Below, piece after piece: positions 1 to 7,373 of a DNA stretch of 64,000 nucleotides. This stretch comes from Aquificales bacterium (lineage in GTDB: Bacteria > Aquificota > Aquificia > Aquificales > Aquificaceae): assembly GCA_027037055.1 (NCBI GenBank), contig JALWBR010000035.1, positions 1-64,000 of the forward strand, in the 5' to 3' direction. A model generated the notes under the pieces. That model was not told the origin of the DNA, searched no databases, and saw only the letters and a program-made list of their open reading frames with translations. The position numbers and the translations under genes were made by a program. Position 1 is the first letter of the stretch. The number at the start of each line of letters is the position of its first letter.

Positions 1-499
1 CAATGGGATCTCTAAGATCAAGATGTTTATTAATGTGCTCGTATATAACCGGCAGGGCGTAAAGATTGTCAACGGGAATATCAAAGAAACCTTGTATCTG
101 AGGAGAGTGAAGATCTATTGTAACAACCCTGTTTGCACCTGCAACAGTTATAATGTCAGCCAGAAGTCTCGCACTTATGGGTACCCTGGGTCTGTCCTTC
201 CTGTCCTGTCTCGCATAAGCAAAGTAGGGTATTACCGCGGTTATCCTTCCCGCGGATGCCCTCTTAAGGGCATCTATTATGAGCAGAAGCTCCATTATAT
301 GCTGGTTGGCGGGGTAGGAGAGGGATTGGATAACAAATACATCACCGCCCCTCATGGATTCATTTATCTGAACCCTTACCTCCCCATCGCTGAACTTGGT
401 AACAAGCATATCGGAAAGTGAAACACCAAGGTAATCCGATACTTCCTTTGCCAAAGGCACATTAGCTGTGCCTGTCAGCAGTTTGAGGGGTCTGTACAT
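1..499 (-). CDS. prs: Ribose-phosphate pyrophosphokinase, C-terminus cut by window edge
   Basis: Makes PRPP from ribose 5-phosphate and ATP, feeding purine, pyrimidine, His and Trp synthesis in the cytoplasm. About 166 of the usual ~310 residues are visible. The frame starts MYRPLKLLTGTANVPLAKE and contains family hallmarks: KFSDGEVRVQINES, the ATP loop region PYFAYARQDRKDRPRVPISA, and TIDLHSPQIQGFFDIPVDN with the metal/substrate histidine. The ATG at 499 has GGGAG about 7-11 bases upstream. The gene follows tRNA-Gln and ispE on the same strand, matching the common bacterial order ispE-prs. The frame stays open to base 1, so the end lies outside the window. Confidence 0.96.
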   Translation of the reverse strand, partial: MYRPLKLLTGTANVPLAKEVSDYLGVSLSDMLVTKFSDGEVRVQINESMRGGDVFVIQSLSYPANQHIMELLLIIDALKRASAGRITAVIPYFAYARQDRKDRPRVPISARLLADIITVAGANRVVTIDLHSPQIQGFFDIPVDNLYALPVIYEHINKHLDLRDPI

Positions 500-526
500 C
501 CCATCTTACTCCCGATTGGGATTTAA

Positions 527-602
527 TGGCTGGGGTGCCTGGACTCGAACCAGGAACCCCCGGATCCAAAGTCCGGTGCTCTGCCAGTTGAGCTACACCC
601 CA
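527..602 (-). tRNA. tRNA-Gln (anticodon TTG)
   Basis: A 76-base cloverleaf read on the minus strand. The acceptor stem TGGGGTG pairs with CACCCCA, the anticodon stem is CCGGA/TCCGG with loop CTTTGGA (anticodon TTG), and the T-loop is GGTTCGAGTCC. Discriminator G and an encoded CCA end at 527. It sits between ispE and prs. Its first 10 bases are also the last codons and stop of ispE, so processing of the tRNA 5' end would cut the ispE message. Confidence 0.96.
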
Positions 603-1408
603 TCCAGCGTTCTAACTGAAAAAACTCTCCAATTTCTTAACTTAGCACCTTTTTTTATTTCAGGCAAGGGTTCTCCTATATAAAAAACACAGGAACCGCT
701 CCCGCTAACAAAAGCCTTATAACCAAAATATTCTATAAATCTCTTCACCTCCCCTATCTCAGGATAAAGCTCACAGGCTATATCACCCAACACATTACCC
801 ATTCTTTCTGTACTCCCCTCTATTATATCCTTTATTATCATATCAGCCTCCACCTCATCAGTCAACATATCATCCCTTACACACGCATACACACGCCGTG
901 TTGATGATTTCACACCCGGGTATATTACCGTTAACTCAACCTCCGGAAGATTAACATATTGGAGTATATCCCCCTTCCCCTTCCCGATAGCGCTGCCCTC
1001 CTTTAAAAAGAAAGGAGCATCGGAGGAAATTTGACCGGTCAAGTCCTTCAACTCTTCTTCACTCAGTGGACCGCCCAGAAGCTCATTAATCGCATTTAGG
1101 GTTACAGCCAAATTGGAACTGCCCCCGCCCAATCCTGACCCTTCGGGAATATGCTTCTCAATGTAAACGGAAAAGGGTATATCAACCCCCGTCCTCTCCG
1201 AAAACATCTTAAGCCCTTTATAGACGATATTATCTTCTTCAGGAATGCCCGTGCTCGTGGTTATCCTGAAGGGACCCTCCTTTATGTATATAACATCATA
1301 GAGGCTTATCTTTCTGAAAAGGGTAACTATGTTATAGTATCCGTCAGTTCTTCTGCCCGTTATCCATAAACCGAAATTGACCTTGGCGGGAGATAGAAGC
1401 TCTATCAT
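593..1408 (-). CDS. ispE: 4-diphosphocytidyl-2-C-methyl-D-erythritol kinase
   Basis: GHMP kinase that phosphorylates CDP-methylerythritol in the non-mevalonate (MEP) isoprenoid pathway. The 271-residue product begins MIELLSPAKVNFGLWITGRR, has the GHMP ATP loop PEGSGLGGGSSNLAVTLNA near residues 90-108, and ends with a typical GSGSCVFYI segment. The frame extends upstream through tRNA-Ala to 1477, but those 23 codons translate tRNA sequence, so the ATG at 1408 is chosen. It lies only 8 bases after the tRNA-Ala CCA end, with no room for a Shine-Dalgarno site outside the tRNA. The stop codon (593-595) lies inside tRNA-Gln. Expression therefore probably depends on how the tRNAs are processed. Confidence 0.94.
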   Translation of the reverse strand: MIELLSPAKVNFGLWITGRRTDGYYNIVTLFRKISLYDVIYIKEGPFRITTSTGIPEEDNIVYKGLKMFSERTGVDIPFSVYIEKHIPEGSGLGGGSSNLAVTLNAINELLGGPLSEEELKDLTGQISSDAPFFLKEGSAIGKGKGDILQYVNLPEVELTVIYPGVKSSTRRVYACVRDDMLTDEVEADMIIKDIIEGSTERMGNVLGDIACELYPEIGEVKRFIEYFGYKAFVSGSGSCVFYIGEPLPEIKKGAKLRNWRVFSVRTLDGV

Positions 1409-1416
1409 GGTTTGGT

Positions 1417-1492
1417 TGGTGGAGCCGACGGGACTCGAACCCGTGACCTCCGACATGCCATATCGGCGCTCTCCCAACTGAGCTACGGCCCC
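1417..1492 (-). tRNA. tRNA-Ala (anticodon GGC)
   Basis: A 76-base cloverleaf on the minus strand. Acceptor GGGGCCG pairs with CGGCTCC (one G-T pair), the D-arm is TAGCTCAGTTGGGAGAGC, the anticodon loop ATGGCAT gives GGC, and the T-loop is GGTTCGAGTCC. Discriminator A and an encoded CCA end at 1417. It lies between a 46-codon ORF and ispE, 8 bases before the ispE start codon. Confidence 0.96.
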
Positions 1493-1510
1493 TACCTTAT
1501 ATGTAGAATT

Positions 1511-1651
1511 TTAACCTATCTTCCTCATTCTGGCACGCATATCCTCAAGCTTTACCCTTGTTCTGAAACCGTCAAGCTGATCTCTCCTTGCCCTCCTCAA
1601 ATTCCTGATTGCTATTTTTCTCATGAATCTCAGTATATTATCCGTACCCAT
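1511..1651 (-). CDS. Small basic hypothetical protein (46 aa)
   Basis: A 46-codon frame on the minus strand reading MGTDNILRFMRKIAIRNLRR at its start and ending DMRARMRKIG, rich in Arg and Lys (about a third of residues) and predicted largely helical. It lies between a zinc-ribbon membrane protein gene and tRNA-Ala with matching orientation and little free space. AAGGA is about 15 bases upstream of the ATG, which is a loose fit; the internal Met10 is an alternative start. I do not recognise the family. Basic helical character suggests nucleic-acid or ribosome binding, but that is a guess. Confidence 0.45.
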   Translation of the reverse strand: MGTDNILRFMRKIAIRNLRRARRDQLDGFRTRVKLEDMRARMRKIG

Positions 1652-1684
1652 AATACTATTATGTTATCCTTGAGGAAAAGGTTT

Positions 1685-2062
1685 TCAATCCCCCTCTTCC
1701 ACACTATCCTTTTCCGAGAATACATGACCGCAAAAAGGACAAACCTTTGCCCTCAAATGGGCCTCCTCATAGCATCTTGGACACCTTTTCCTACCCTTTA
1801 AAAACAAAAATATATTAAAGTGGAAAACTATCTTCGCTATATAAGCAAGCAGAATAAATCCCACTATTATTCCCCAGGCGTAGGCGGGTGTGTAGGGATC
1901 TCTGTATTTATACCATAAGAAGGTTGTAGCCACGGAAGCTATCCAGAAGGATATCTTTTTATCCACAAAAACCTGACCTATGATGTGTAGAACAGCCATC
2001 CAGAGGAAGAATTGAACCAAAGGATCCTTAAGTATATAGCTTATATTTGTAATTATTTCCAT
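1685..2062 (-). CDS. Membrane protein with C-terminal zinc ribbon
   Basis: A 125-residue protein with about three hydrophobic segments (around residues 8-30, 35-50 and 58-85), followed by a cytoplasmic tail with two CxxC knuckles (CPRCYEEAHLRAKVCPFCG). That arrangement is a rubredoxin-like zinc ribbon. The C-terminus is acidic (EKDSVEEGD). It lies 6 bases after the 85-residue membrane protein gene on the same strand and ahead of the small basic ORF and tRNA-Ala. The family is not recognised. Zinc-ribbon tails on small membrane proteins are common and of unknown function. Confidence 0.75.
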   Translation of the reverse strand: MEIITNISYILKDPLVQFFLWMAVLHIIGQVFVDKKISFWIASVATTFLWYKYRDPYTPAYAWGIIVGFILLAYIAKIVFHFNIFLFLKGRKRCPRCYEEAHLRAKVCPFCGHVFSEKDSVEEGD

Positions 2063-2068
2063 TCACCG

Positions 2069-2326
2069 TTAGTATTTTATCAAAAGGAAACCCCTTACCA
2101 AAGTGTGTGTAATTATACCTACGGAAAGGCCTACCGTAAGGGACGCTATATACAAACCTTCCGTATTCTTTATAATAAGGTACAAAAATAAAGCCATGGC
2201 GGAAAATCTTGTAAAGAAATTGAAAAAGGGATGTCTTTTGGGAAATCTTCTCGCCTGTCTGTATATGTGTTCACCGTAAAAGATGCCCGCCACAAAGCCT
2301 ATTAAAAAGTAGATGAAAAAGCCCAC
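2069..2326 (-). CDS. Small hypothetical membrane protein (85 aa)
   Basis: Three hydrophobic stretches are visible (residues ~3-20, ~42-58, ~63-80), separated by a basic loop RQARRFPKRHPFFN. The start read here is GTG at 2326. AAAAGG directly abuts it, too close for a normal ribosome site, while TACTAT lies exactly 8 bases upstream, so the message may be leaderless. It is the first gene of the minus-strand unit that continues into the zinc-ribbon protein, tRNA-Ala, ispE, tRNA-Gln and prs. No function recognised. Confidence 0.65.
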   Translation of the reverse strand: MGFFIYFLIGFVAGIFYGEHIYRQARRFPKRHPFFNFFTRFSAMALFLYLIIKNTEGLYIASLTVGLSVGIITHTLVRGFLLIKY

Positions 2327-2334
2327 CTTTTAAA

Positions 2335-2340
2335 ATAGTA
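2335..2340 (-). promoter_or_regulatory. Candidate -10 element (TACTAT) for the 85-aa membrane gene
   Basis: On the minus strand TACTAT is followed by 8 bases and then the GTG start. Transcription would start at or next to the start codon, giving a leaderless message. No convincing -35 box was seen. Confidence 0.35.
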
Positions 2341-2377
2341 TGCATAAAAATATAATTGCTATATTATTTGTGAAGAG

Positions 2378-2887
2378 ATGGCTAATCTCCTTACCACATT
2401 AAGGCTTATTCTGACAGCACCCATAGTTATACTCATACTTGAAGACAGATTAGCACCCGCCTCCTTCCTTATACTAATAGGGGGGCTGACCGATTGGTTT
2501 GACGGTAATTTTGCAAGGAAGGGAGATAAATCAAACTTCGGCAAACTTTACGATCCCGTCGTTGACAAGATATTCTCCCTTTCCATATTTATAGCCCTCG
2601 TAGGTATAGATAAGGTTGATGCGGTACCGGTCATTTTTCTTACGGTGAGAGAACTACTTATATCCCTATTCAGAAGCCTCGCTGCGGAAAAGGGAATAAT
2701 TATGGAAGCATCAATACTGGGGAAAATAAAAGCCTTTTTAGAATTTGCAAGCCTATTCCTTATAACCGCGGATATAAGGGGCGGAGAGATTGCCCTGTGG
2801 CTTGCAATAGCCTTCGCTTACATATCCGCGGGTGATTACCTTCTTACCTACCTCAGATATAGGGAAAAACCCACCCCTGAAAAGTAA
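2378..2887 (+). CDS. pgsA: CDP-alcohol phosphatidyltransferase, probably PgsA
   Basis: Probable phosphatidylglycerophosphate synthase, transferring the CDP-diacylglycerol phosphatidyl group to glycerol 3-phosphate in the inner membrane. It has 169 residues, near the usual ~180. The signature runs DWFDGNFARKGDKSNFGKLY followed by DPVVDK (residues ~39-64) and holds all four aspartates of the family. The spacing between AR and G is 7 residues rather than the usual 8. About four to five membrane helices follow. It begins with MANLLTTLRL, the typical PgsA opening. It is divergent from the 85-aa membrane gene and lies 62 bases before nuoH. Confidence 0.88.
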   Translation: MANLLTTLRLILTAPIVILILEDRLAPASFLILIGGLTDWFDGNFARKGDKSNFGKLYDPVVDKIFSLSIFIALVGIDKVDAVPVIFLTVRELLISLFRSLAAEKGIIMEASILGKIKAFLEFASLFLITADIRGGEIALWLAIAFAYISAGDYLLTYLRYREKPTPEK

Positions 2888-2898
2888 TAACTTCAACC

Positions 2899-2927
2899 TT
2901 GCCCTTAAATTCTGGTATATTATTAAT
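2899..2927 (+). promoter_or_regulatory. Candidate promoter for the nuo cluster
   Basis: TTGCCC at 2899-2904 and TATTAAT at 2921-2927 are about 16 bases apart, in the gap between pgsA and nuoH. A transcript from here would include the GGAG ribosome site at 2940-2943. Read-through from pgsA is also possible. Confidence 0.4.
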
Positions 2928-2949
2928 GCCTTTTATTTCGGAGTTAAAG

Positions 2950-3999
2950 ATGATGGAAATCGCTATCAACCTTCTTATTATTCTCATAAAGATACTTGTA
3001 ATACTTGCAATAGCCTTAGGTATAGGTGCGTATCTTACCCTCGTTGAAAGAAAAGTTGCTGCACATATACAGAGAAGACCGGGTCCTATGGTGGTAGGCT
3101 GGCACGGTCTTCTTCAACCCATTGCTGACGGAGTAAAGCTTATAACAAAAGAAGATCTCTTTCCAAGATACGGAAATCGTTTCCTTTACAATCTCGCCCT
3201 TATAATGGCTCTTGTACCTGCGGTTCTGGTATTTGCAGTAGTACCTTTTGGTCCTCCTATAGAAATAGGGGGAAGGGAAATAAAACCCATACTGACGGAT
3301 GTTAATGTGGGAATACTTCTTGTATTCGGCCTTGGCTCCCTTGCGGTGTATGCCATAGCCCTTGCGGGATGGGCTTCCAATTCAAAATACGCCCTTATAG
3401 GAAGTATGAGAAAGGCGGGAATAATAATATCCTACGAAGTGGCAATCACCTTTGCGGTAATGGGTCCTTTAATGCTGGCGGGAACCCTGTCAACCTTTGA
3501 GATAGTTCAGGCACAGATAGATCAAAAACTTTGGTACTTCTGGGTTCAGCCCGTCGCCTTTGTTGTTTATATGTTTTCACTCCTTGCTGAGACGGGTAGG
3601 GTTCCCTTTGATATACAGGAGGCGGAAGCGGAACTTGTTACGGGTTTTACCGTTGAATACGGGGGTATAAAATTCGGACTCTTTCCCCTCGTAGAGTGGT
3701 ATGTGGAAGTTCTGACCCTATCAGCCATAGCGGTAGTCCTCTTTTTCGGAGGGTGGTCTCCTATAAACATACCCTTCTTGGGCTTTGTTGATCCTCTTTT
3801 CTTCCTGGGTCCCTTCGCACCCTTCGTATGGTTCGTGCTAAAGGTTGCCCTACTTCTGCTATTTGTACTGTGGTTACATTGGACCTTACCCCGGTACAGG
3901 ATAGATCAGATAACCGCAATAGCATGGAAGGTCATGCTACCTTTGGCTTTGCTAAACCTCGTTATAACAGCAGTTATAGCACCTTTGATATGGAGGTAA
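2950..3999 (+). CDS. nuoH: NADH-quinone oxidoreductase subunit H
   Basis: Membrane subunit of complex I that forms the quinone chamber and anchors the peripheral arm. About 349 residues with eight or more helices. Diagnostic motifs: LTLVERKVAAHIQRRPGP near the N-terminus and FDIQEAEAELVTGF with the conserved acidic cluster. The frame is open from 2899, but GGAG (2940-2943) sits 6 bases before the ATG at 2950, so that start is preferred; ATG 2953 is also possible. It is the first gene of the H-I-J-K-L-M-N-A-CD cluster and lies 4 bases before nuoI. Confidence 0.96.
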   Translation: MMEIAINLLIILIKILVILAIALGIGAYLTLVERKVAAHIQRRPGPMVVGWHGLLQPIADGVKLITKEDLFPRYGNRFLYNLALIMALVPAVLVFAVVPFGPPIEIGGREIKPILTDVNVGILLVFGLGSLAVYAIALAGWASNSKYALIGSMRKAGIIISYEVAITFAVMGPLMLAGTLSTFEIVQAQIDQKLWYFWVQPVAFVVYMFSLLAETGRVPFDIQEAEAELVTGFTVEYGGIKFGLFPLVEWYVEVLTLSAIAVVLFFGGWSPINIPFLGFVDPLFFLGPFAPFVWFVLKVALLLLFVLWLHWTLPRYRIDQITAIAWKVMLPLALLNLVITAVIAPLIWR

Positions 4000-4003
4000 A
4001 GCT

Positions 4004-4615
4004 ATGGTAAAGAGGGTTTTTCAGAGACCTCTTAATATTATTGAGAGGATCCTTTTTATAGATTTTATAAAGGGGCTTACGGTAACCTTAAAACAAGCCT
4101 TCAGAAGGACCATAACAACTCACTACCCCTATGAAAAGCTAACTCCACCTAAGAGGTTCAGAGGTTTCTTGGGTCATAAGGTTATAGACGGAAGGGAACC
4201 CCAACCCGCCTTCAATGAATGGGTTGAGAGGATGAAGATAGAGGTAAGGCCAGGCTCAAGCAGATGTGTTGTGTGTCTTCTGTGTAAAAGGGCTTGCCCC
4301 GTACCTCAGCTCTTTGAAATAGAGGCGGAAAAACTACCCAACGGTAAGAGGGTTATAGGCGTATTTAATATGAACCTGATGCTTTGTACCTTCTGCGGTT
4401 TGTGTGTTGATGCGTGCCCCGTTGACTGCCTCTTCAACAGCGATATACACGAAACCGCAAGCTATTCAAGAAAAGATGCAATTCTGGATCTTAAAGCCCT
4501 TGAGGAGATAGGAAGGGACTGGCAGAGGAGAAGGGAAAAGGAAGAGGATAAGATATGGTCCGATGATGAGCAGAGACAGAAGCTTTGGTATGAAAACGAT
4601 GTAAGTATAAGGTGA
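4004..4615 (+). CDS. nuoI: NADH-quinone oxidoreductase subunit I (two 4Fe-4S)
   Basis: Carries iron-sulfur clusters N6a and N6b between NuoG and NuoB in the complex I peripheral arm. Two complete CxxCxxCxxxCP motifs are visible: CVVCLLCKRACP around residue 88 and CTFCGLCVDACP around residue 128. It has 203 residues, with an N-terminal amphipathic stretch and a charged C-terminal tail. It is the only peripheral-arm FeS subunit encoded in this cluster; its electron partners NuoB and NuoG are not here. Confidence 0.96.
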   Translation: MVKRVFQRPLNIIERILFIDFIKGLTVTLKQAFRRTITTHYPYEKLTPPKRFRGFLGHKVIDGREPQPAFNEWVERMKIEVRPGSSRCVVCLLCKRACPVPQLFEIEAEKLPNGKRVIGVFNMNLMLCTFCGLCVDACPVDCLFNSDIHETASYSRKDAILDLKALEEIGRDWQRRREKEEDKIWSDDEQRQKLWYENDVSIR

Positions 4616-4621
4616 GAGGTT

Positions 4622-5155
4622 ATGTTTAAGCTTATTGTTTTTATAATCTTCTCCGCGTGGGCGGTTATTTCCTCCTTAGGCGTTGTGTTGTTCTCCAACC
4701 CAGTTTATGTTATCCTATGGCTTCTTTCAGCCCTTATATCCATAGCGGGTATCTTCTTCGTAGCGGGAGCGGAACTTGTAGGTGCCATACAACTCATAAT
4801 ATATGCGGTAGCTATAGCGGTGTTTTACATTTTCGTCCTGACAGCTGTACCCTGGGAGAAAGCATTAAAGAAGGATTCCCATTACAGGGTTGAAGGTGTT
4901 ATTGCCTTCCCCTTTATAATCCTTCTATACATTGAGATGTTTATAGTATTTACCCTCGGTGTTATGGCATCACCTAAGAAACAACTTAAGCTATTTATAG
5001 AAAGGATAGGAAATGCGGAGGTTGTAGGTAGTATTCTTTTCAGTAAATATTTCATTGCCTTTGAAATTGTTTCCTTAGTACTGCTTATGGGTATGATAGG
5101 GGCGGTATTAATAGGAAGGAAGGAGAGTCAAACCTATGACGGCGATACCTCTTGA
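4622..5155 (+). CDS. nuoJ: NADH-quinone oxidoreductase subunit J
   Basis: Membrane subunit of complex I, 177 residues with five hydrophobic segments. The third segment AIQLIIYAVAIAVFYIFVLT matches the conserved NuoJ helix with its pi-bulge tyrosine. The start at 4622 follows nuoI by 6 bases, with GAGAGG just upstream. The C-terminus overlaps the nuoK start by 20 bases. Confidence 0.94.
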   Translation: MFKLIVFIIFSAWAVISSLGVVLFSNPVYVILWLLSALISIAGIFFVAGAELVGAIQLIIYAVAIAVFYIFVLTAVPWEKALKKDSHYRVEGVIAFPFIILLYIEMFIVFTLGVMASPKKQLKLFIERIGNAEVVGSILFSKYFIAFEIVSLVLLMGMIGAVLIGRKESQTYDGDTS

Positions 5156-5444
5156 GGCGTTCCTTACCGTAAGCGGTCTTATTTTCGGTATAGGTATGTT
5201 CGGACTTATAGTCCGAAGAAACTTAATCACCTTACTTATGAGTTTGGAGCTGTGTCTTAATGCGGTAAACATAGCCTTCGTTGGAGCGGACGCCCATTTA
5301 GGACTTGTTGAAGGCCAGATATTTGCCCTTTTTATAATAGCCCTTGCAGCGGTTGAGGCAGCAGTAGGCCTTGGCATAATAATTGCTATATTCAGGTACA
5401 GAAAGGTAGAGTCCAGCGATGAAGTAAGGGATATGAGGGGTTAA
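5136..5444 (+). CDS. nuoK: NADH-quinone oxidoreductase subunit K
   Basis: Small membrane subunit of the proton path, 102 residues with three helices. It contains the conserved acidic residues in LLMSLELCLNAVNIAF and VEAAVGLGIIIAIFR. The length matches the family. The start lies within the nuoJ 3' end (20-base overlap), implying translational coupling; nuoL starts 3 bases after its stop. Confidence 0.96.
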   Translation: MTAIPLEAFLTVSGLIFGIGMFGLIVRRNLITLLMSLELCLNAVNIAFVGADAHLGLVEGQIFALFIIALAAVEAAVGLGIIIAIFRYRKVESSDEVRDMRG

Positions 5445-5447
5445 AGG

Positions 5448-7373
5448 ATGGAAGTGCTTGTTCTATTGGCACCGCTTTTAAGCTTTATAGTAATAGGACT
5501 CTTAGGGAGCAAGATAGGGGACAGAACAAGCGGAATAATAGCAACCCTCTCAGCATTCCTATCCTTCATCCTCACCCTACTCATCATACCCCAAGCCCTA
5601 AAACAACCCATCCACATAACACTCTACAACTTCCTACCCCTTGAAAACTACAACCTCTCCTTAGGACTCTACTACGACCCCCTATCATCCATAACAACAG
5701 CAGTAGTAACCTTCGTAGCAGGAGTCATATTCCTCTACTCCTTAGGATACATGGAACACTACTTCGGAAAATGGACATTCAAATTCTACGCATACCTATC
5801 CCTATTCCTCTTCGCAATGCTACTTATACTCCTTTCCGACAACCTAATAGGCATATTCTTCGGATGGGAAGGAGTAGGAGTAGCATCCTACCTTCTCATA
5901 GGCTACTTCCACGACAAAAAATTTGCAACCGATGCAAGCTTTGAAGCCTTCGTGGTAAACAGAATAGGAGACTGGCTTTTTATCTTCGGAATCATATCAA
6001 CCTTTCTCATCTTCGGAACCCTTACAATCCCTGAACTCTTTGAAAAGGTTGATGAGGTCAGCAAAACATCCCTTGCATTGGCAACCCTGTTGCTTTTCGG
6101 AGGTGCGGTAGGCAAATCTGGTCAGCTACCTTTACATACATGGCTACCCAATGCTATGGCTGGTCCCACACCTGTGAGTGCCCTTCTTCACGCTGCAACA
6201 ATGGTAGCAGCTGGTGTTTACATGGTTTCAAGGCTCTATCCCCTCTTTGAGAATGCACCAGACACCTTAAAGGTTGTTGCGGTTGTTGGAGGGCTTACAT
6301 CCTTTTTTGCTGCGTTGGTGGCTACAGCCCAGTATGACATTAAGAAGATCATAGCCTTTTCAACGATGAGTCAGCTGGGTTACATGTTTTTGGCACTTGG
6401 TATGGGTGATATGGTAGGTGCTATGTTTCACCTTACCACCCATGCCTTTTTCAAGGCGTTGTTATTTTTGGCAGCTGGGTCTGTGATAGTGGCATTTCAT
6501 CATCATTTGCAGGATATAAGGTACATGGGAGGGCTCAGGAAGTATATGCCTTTTACTTATGCGGGGTTTATGGTGGGTGCGTTGGCACTGAGTGGGATCT
6601 TTCCCTTTGCTGGGTTCTTTTCTAAGGACAGGATAATAGGGAGTGTGTTGGAGGAGAGTGTGTTTTGGGGTATTGTTGGGTTGGGGGGAAGCTTTTTGAC
6701 AGCGTATTACATATTTAGGGAGGGTTTTATGGTGTTTCATGGTGAGGAGAGGTTTAGGGGTGAGTATGGGGAAGTGCATGAGGTGGGTAGGGTGATGGTA
6801 ATACCTATGGTGGTGCTTGGTGTTTTGAGTGTAGTTTTTGGTTTTGTTGGTGGTTGGTATAGTGGTGTTATGGGTGATGTGAGGCATGTGCATTTGAGTG
6901 TTGCTGTTGGTTCTGTTGTTGTGGGTCTTTTGGGTATAGGTGTTGCTTATGGTGTTTTTGTGAAGAGGGTTTTGTCTCCTGAGTCTTTGTATGAGTCTTT
7001 GAAGCCTGTTCATGCTCTATTCCAATCTCAGTTCTTCACTGAGTTCTTCTACCATAAAATTCTGGCAAGGGGGTACTTCAACCTATCAAGGGCGAGCTAC
7101 CTTATAGGGGACAGGAAAATCATAGACGGTTCAATAAATCTTTTCTCCTTCGGATATCTAAGGGTAGTAAGGGTGCTTTGGAAACTCCTTGATATAAAAG
7201 CCATAGATCTTTTTATAAACTGGCTTGCAATGTTTATACTTTCTACGGGAAGAAGGGTAAGTTTCATACAGACGGGTCTTATCAACAATTACATATTCTT
7301 TTTACTGCTGGGAATAGTTCTTATTCTGGGTATAATGTTATACGGTCTCAATAAAGTCAAGGGTCAAGGATGA
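5448..7373 (+). CDS. nuoL: NADH-quinone oxidoreductase subunit L
   Basis: Distal antiporter-like proton pump subunit of complex I, 641 residues with about 16 helices and a long lateral C-terminal helix. Visible hallmarks are GWEGVGVASYLLIGYF, the channel-lysine region SGQLPLHTWLPNAM and the following GPTPVSALLHAATMVAAGVY. The coding sequence is intact end to end, but its base usage changes sharply inside. Codons in the first quarter end mostly in A or C; those around 6540-7015 end almost only in G or T; the rest resembles neighbours. The nuoM start overlaps the stop by 4 bases (ATGA). Confidence 0.96.
   Translation: MEVLVLLAPLLSFIVIGLLGSKIGDRTSGIIATLSAFLSFILTLLIIPQALKQPIHITLYNFLPLENYNLSLGLYYDPLSSITTAVVTFVAGVIFLYSLGYMEHYFGKWTFKFYAYLSLFLFAMLLILLSDNLIGIFFGWEGVGVASYLLIGYFHDKKFATDASFEAFVVNRIGDWLFIFGIISTFLIFGTLTIPELFEKVDEVSKTSLALATLLLFGGAVGKSGQLPLHTWLPNAMAGPTPVSALLHAATMVAAGVYMVSRLYPLFENAPDTLKVVAVVGGLTSFFAALVATAQYDIKKIIAFSTMSQLGYMFLALGMGDMVGAMFHLTTHAFFKALLFLAAGSVIVAFHHHLQDIRYMGGLRKYMPFTYAGFMVGALALSGIFPFAGFFSKDRIIGSVLEESVFWGIVGLGGSFLTAYYIFREGFMVFHGEERFRGEYGEVHEVGRVMVIPMVVLGVLSVVFGFVGGWYSGVMGDVRHVHLSVAVGSVVVGLLGIGVAYGVFVKRVLSPESLYESLKPVHALFQSQFFTEFFYHKILARGYFNLSRASYLIGDRKIIDGSINLFSFGYLRVVRVLWKLLDIKAIDLFINWLAMFILSTGRRVSFIQTGLINNYIFFLLLGIVLILGIMLYGLNKVKGQG
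5500..5930 (+). other. A/C-rich, G-poor segment inside nuoL
   Basis: In the hand-counted block 5521-5700, the plus strand is A 60, C 70, G 12, T 38 of 180 bases (72% A+C; GC skew about -0.7). Neighbouring nuo genes are far more balanced. The protein reads normally, so the bias sits mainly in synonymous positions. Edges are approximate. Confidence 0.85.
6540..7015 (+). other. G/T-rich, C-poor segment inside nuoL
   Basis: In the hand-counted block 6781-6960, the plus strand is A 20, C 9, G 70, T 81 of 180 bases (84% G+T; GC skew about +0.77), the mirror image of the earlier segment. It stops abruptly near 7015, where ordinary codon use resumes. The stop-free antisense frame across 6462-7013 is a by-product of this bias. 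Confidence 0.85.

Noticed and set aside
468-683. Plus-strand frame over tRNA-Gln, and a similar one at 1412-1801 over tRNA-Ala
   Set aside because: Both are read from the wrong strand of tRNAs and neighbouring genes.
1409-1477. In-frame N-terminal extension of ispE through tRNA-Ala
   Set aside because: The 23 extra residues are translated tRNA sequence, a common annotation artefact; homologs start at MIELLSPAK-type residues.
6462-7013. A 183-codon open frame antisense to nuoL, rich in His, Thr, Asn
   Set aside because: It arises because the sense strand there is nearly free of C and A; it has no ribosome site and resembles no protein, while the sense frame is a clear NuoL.
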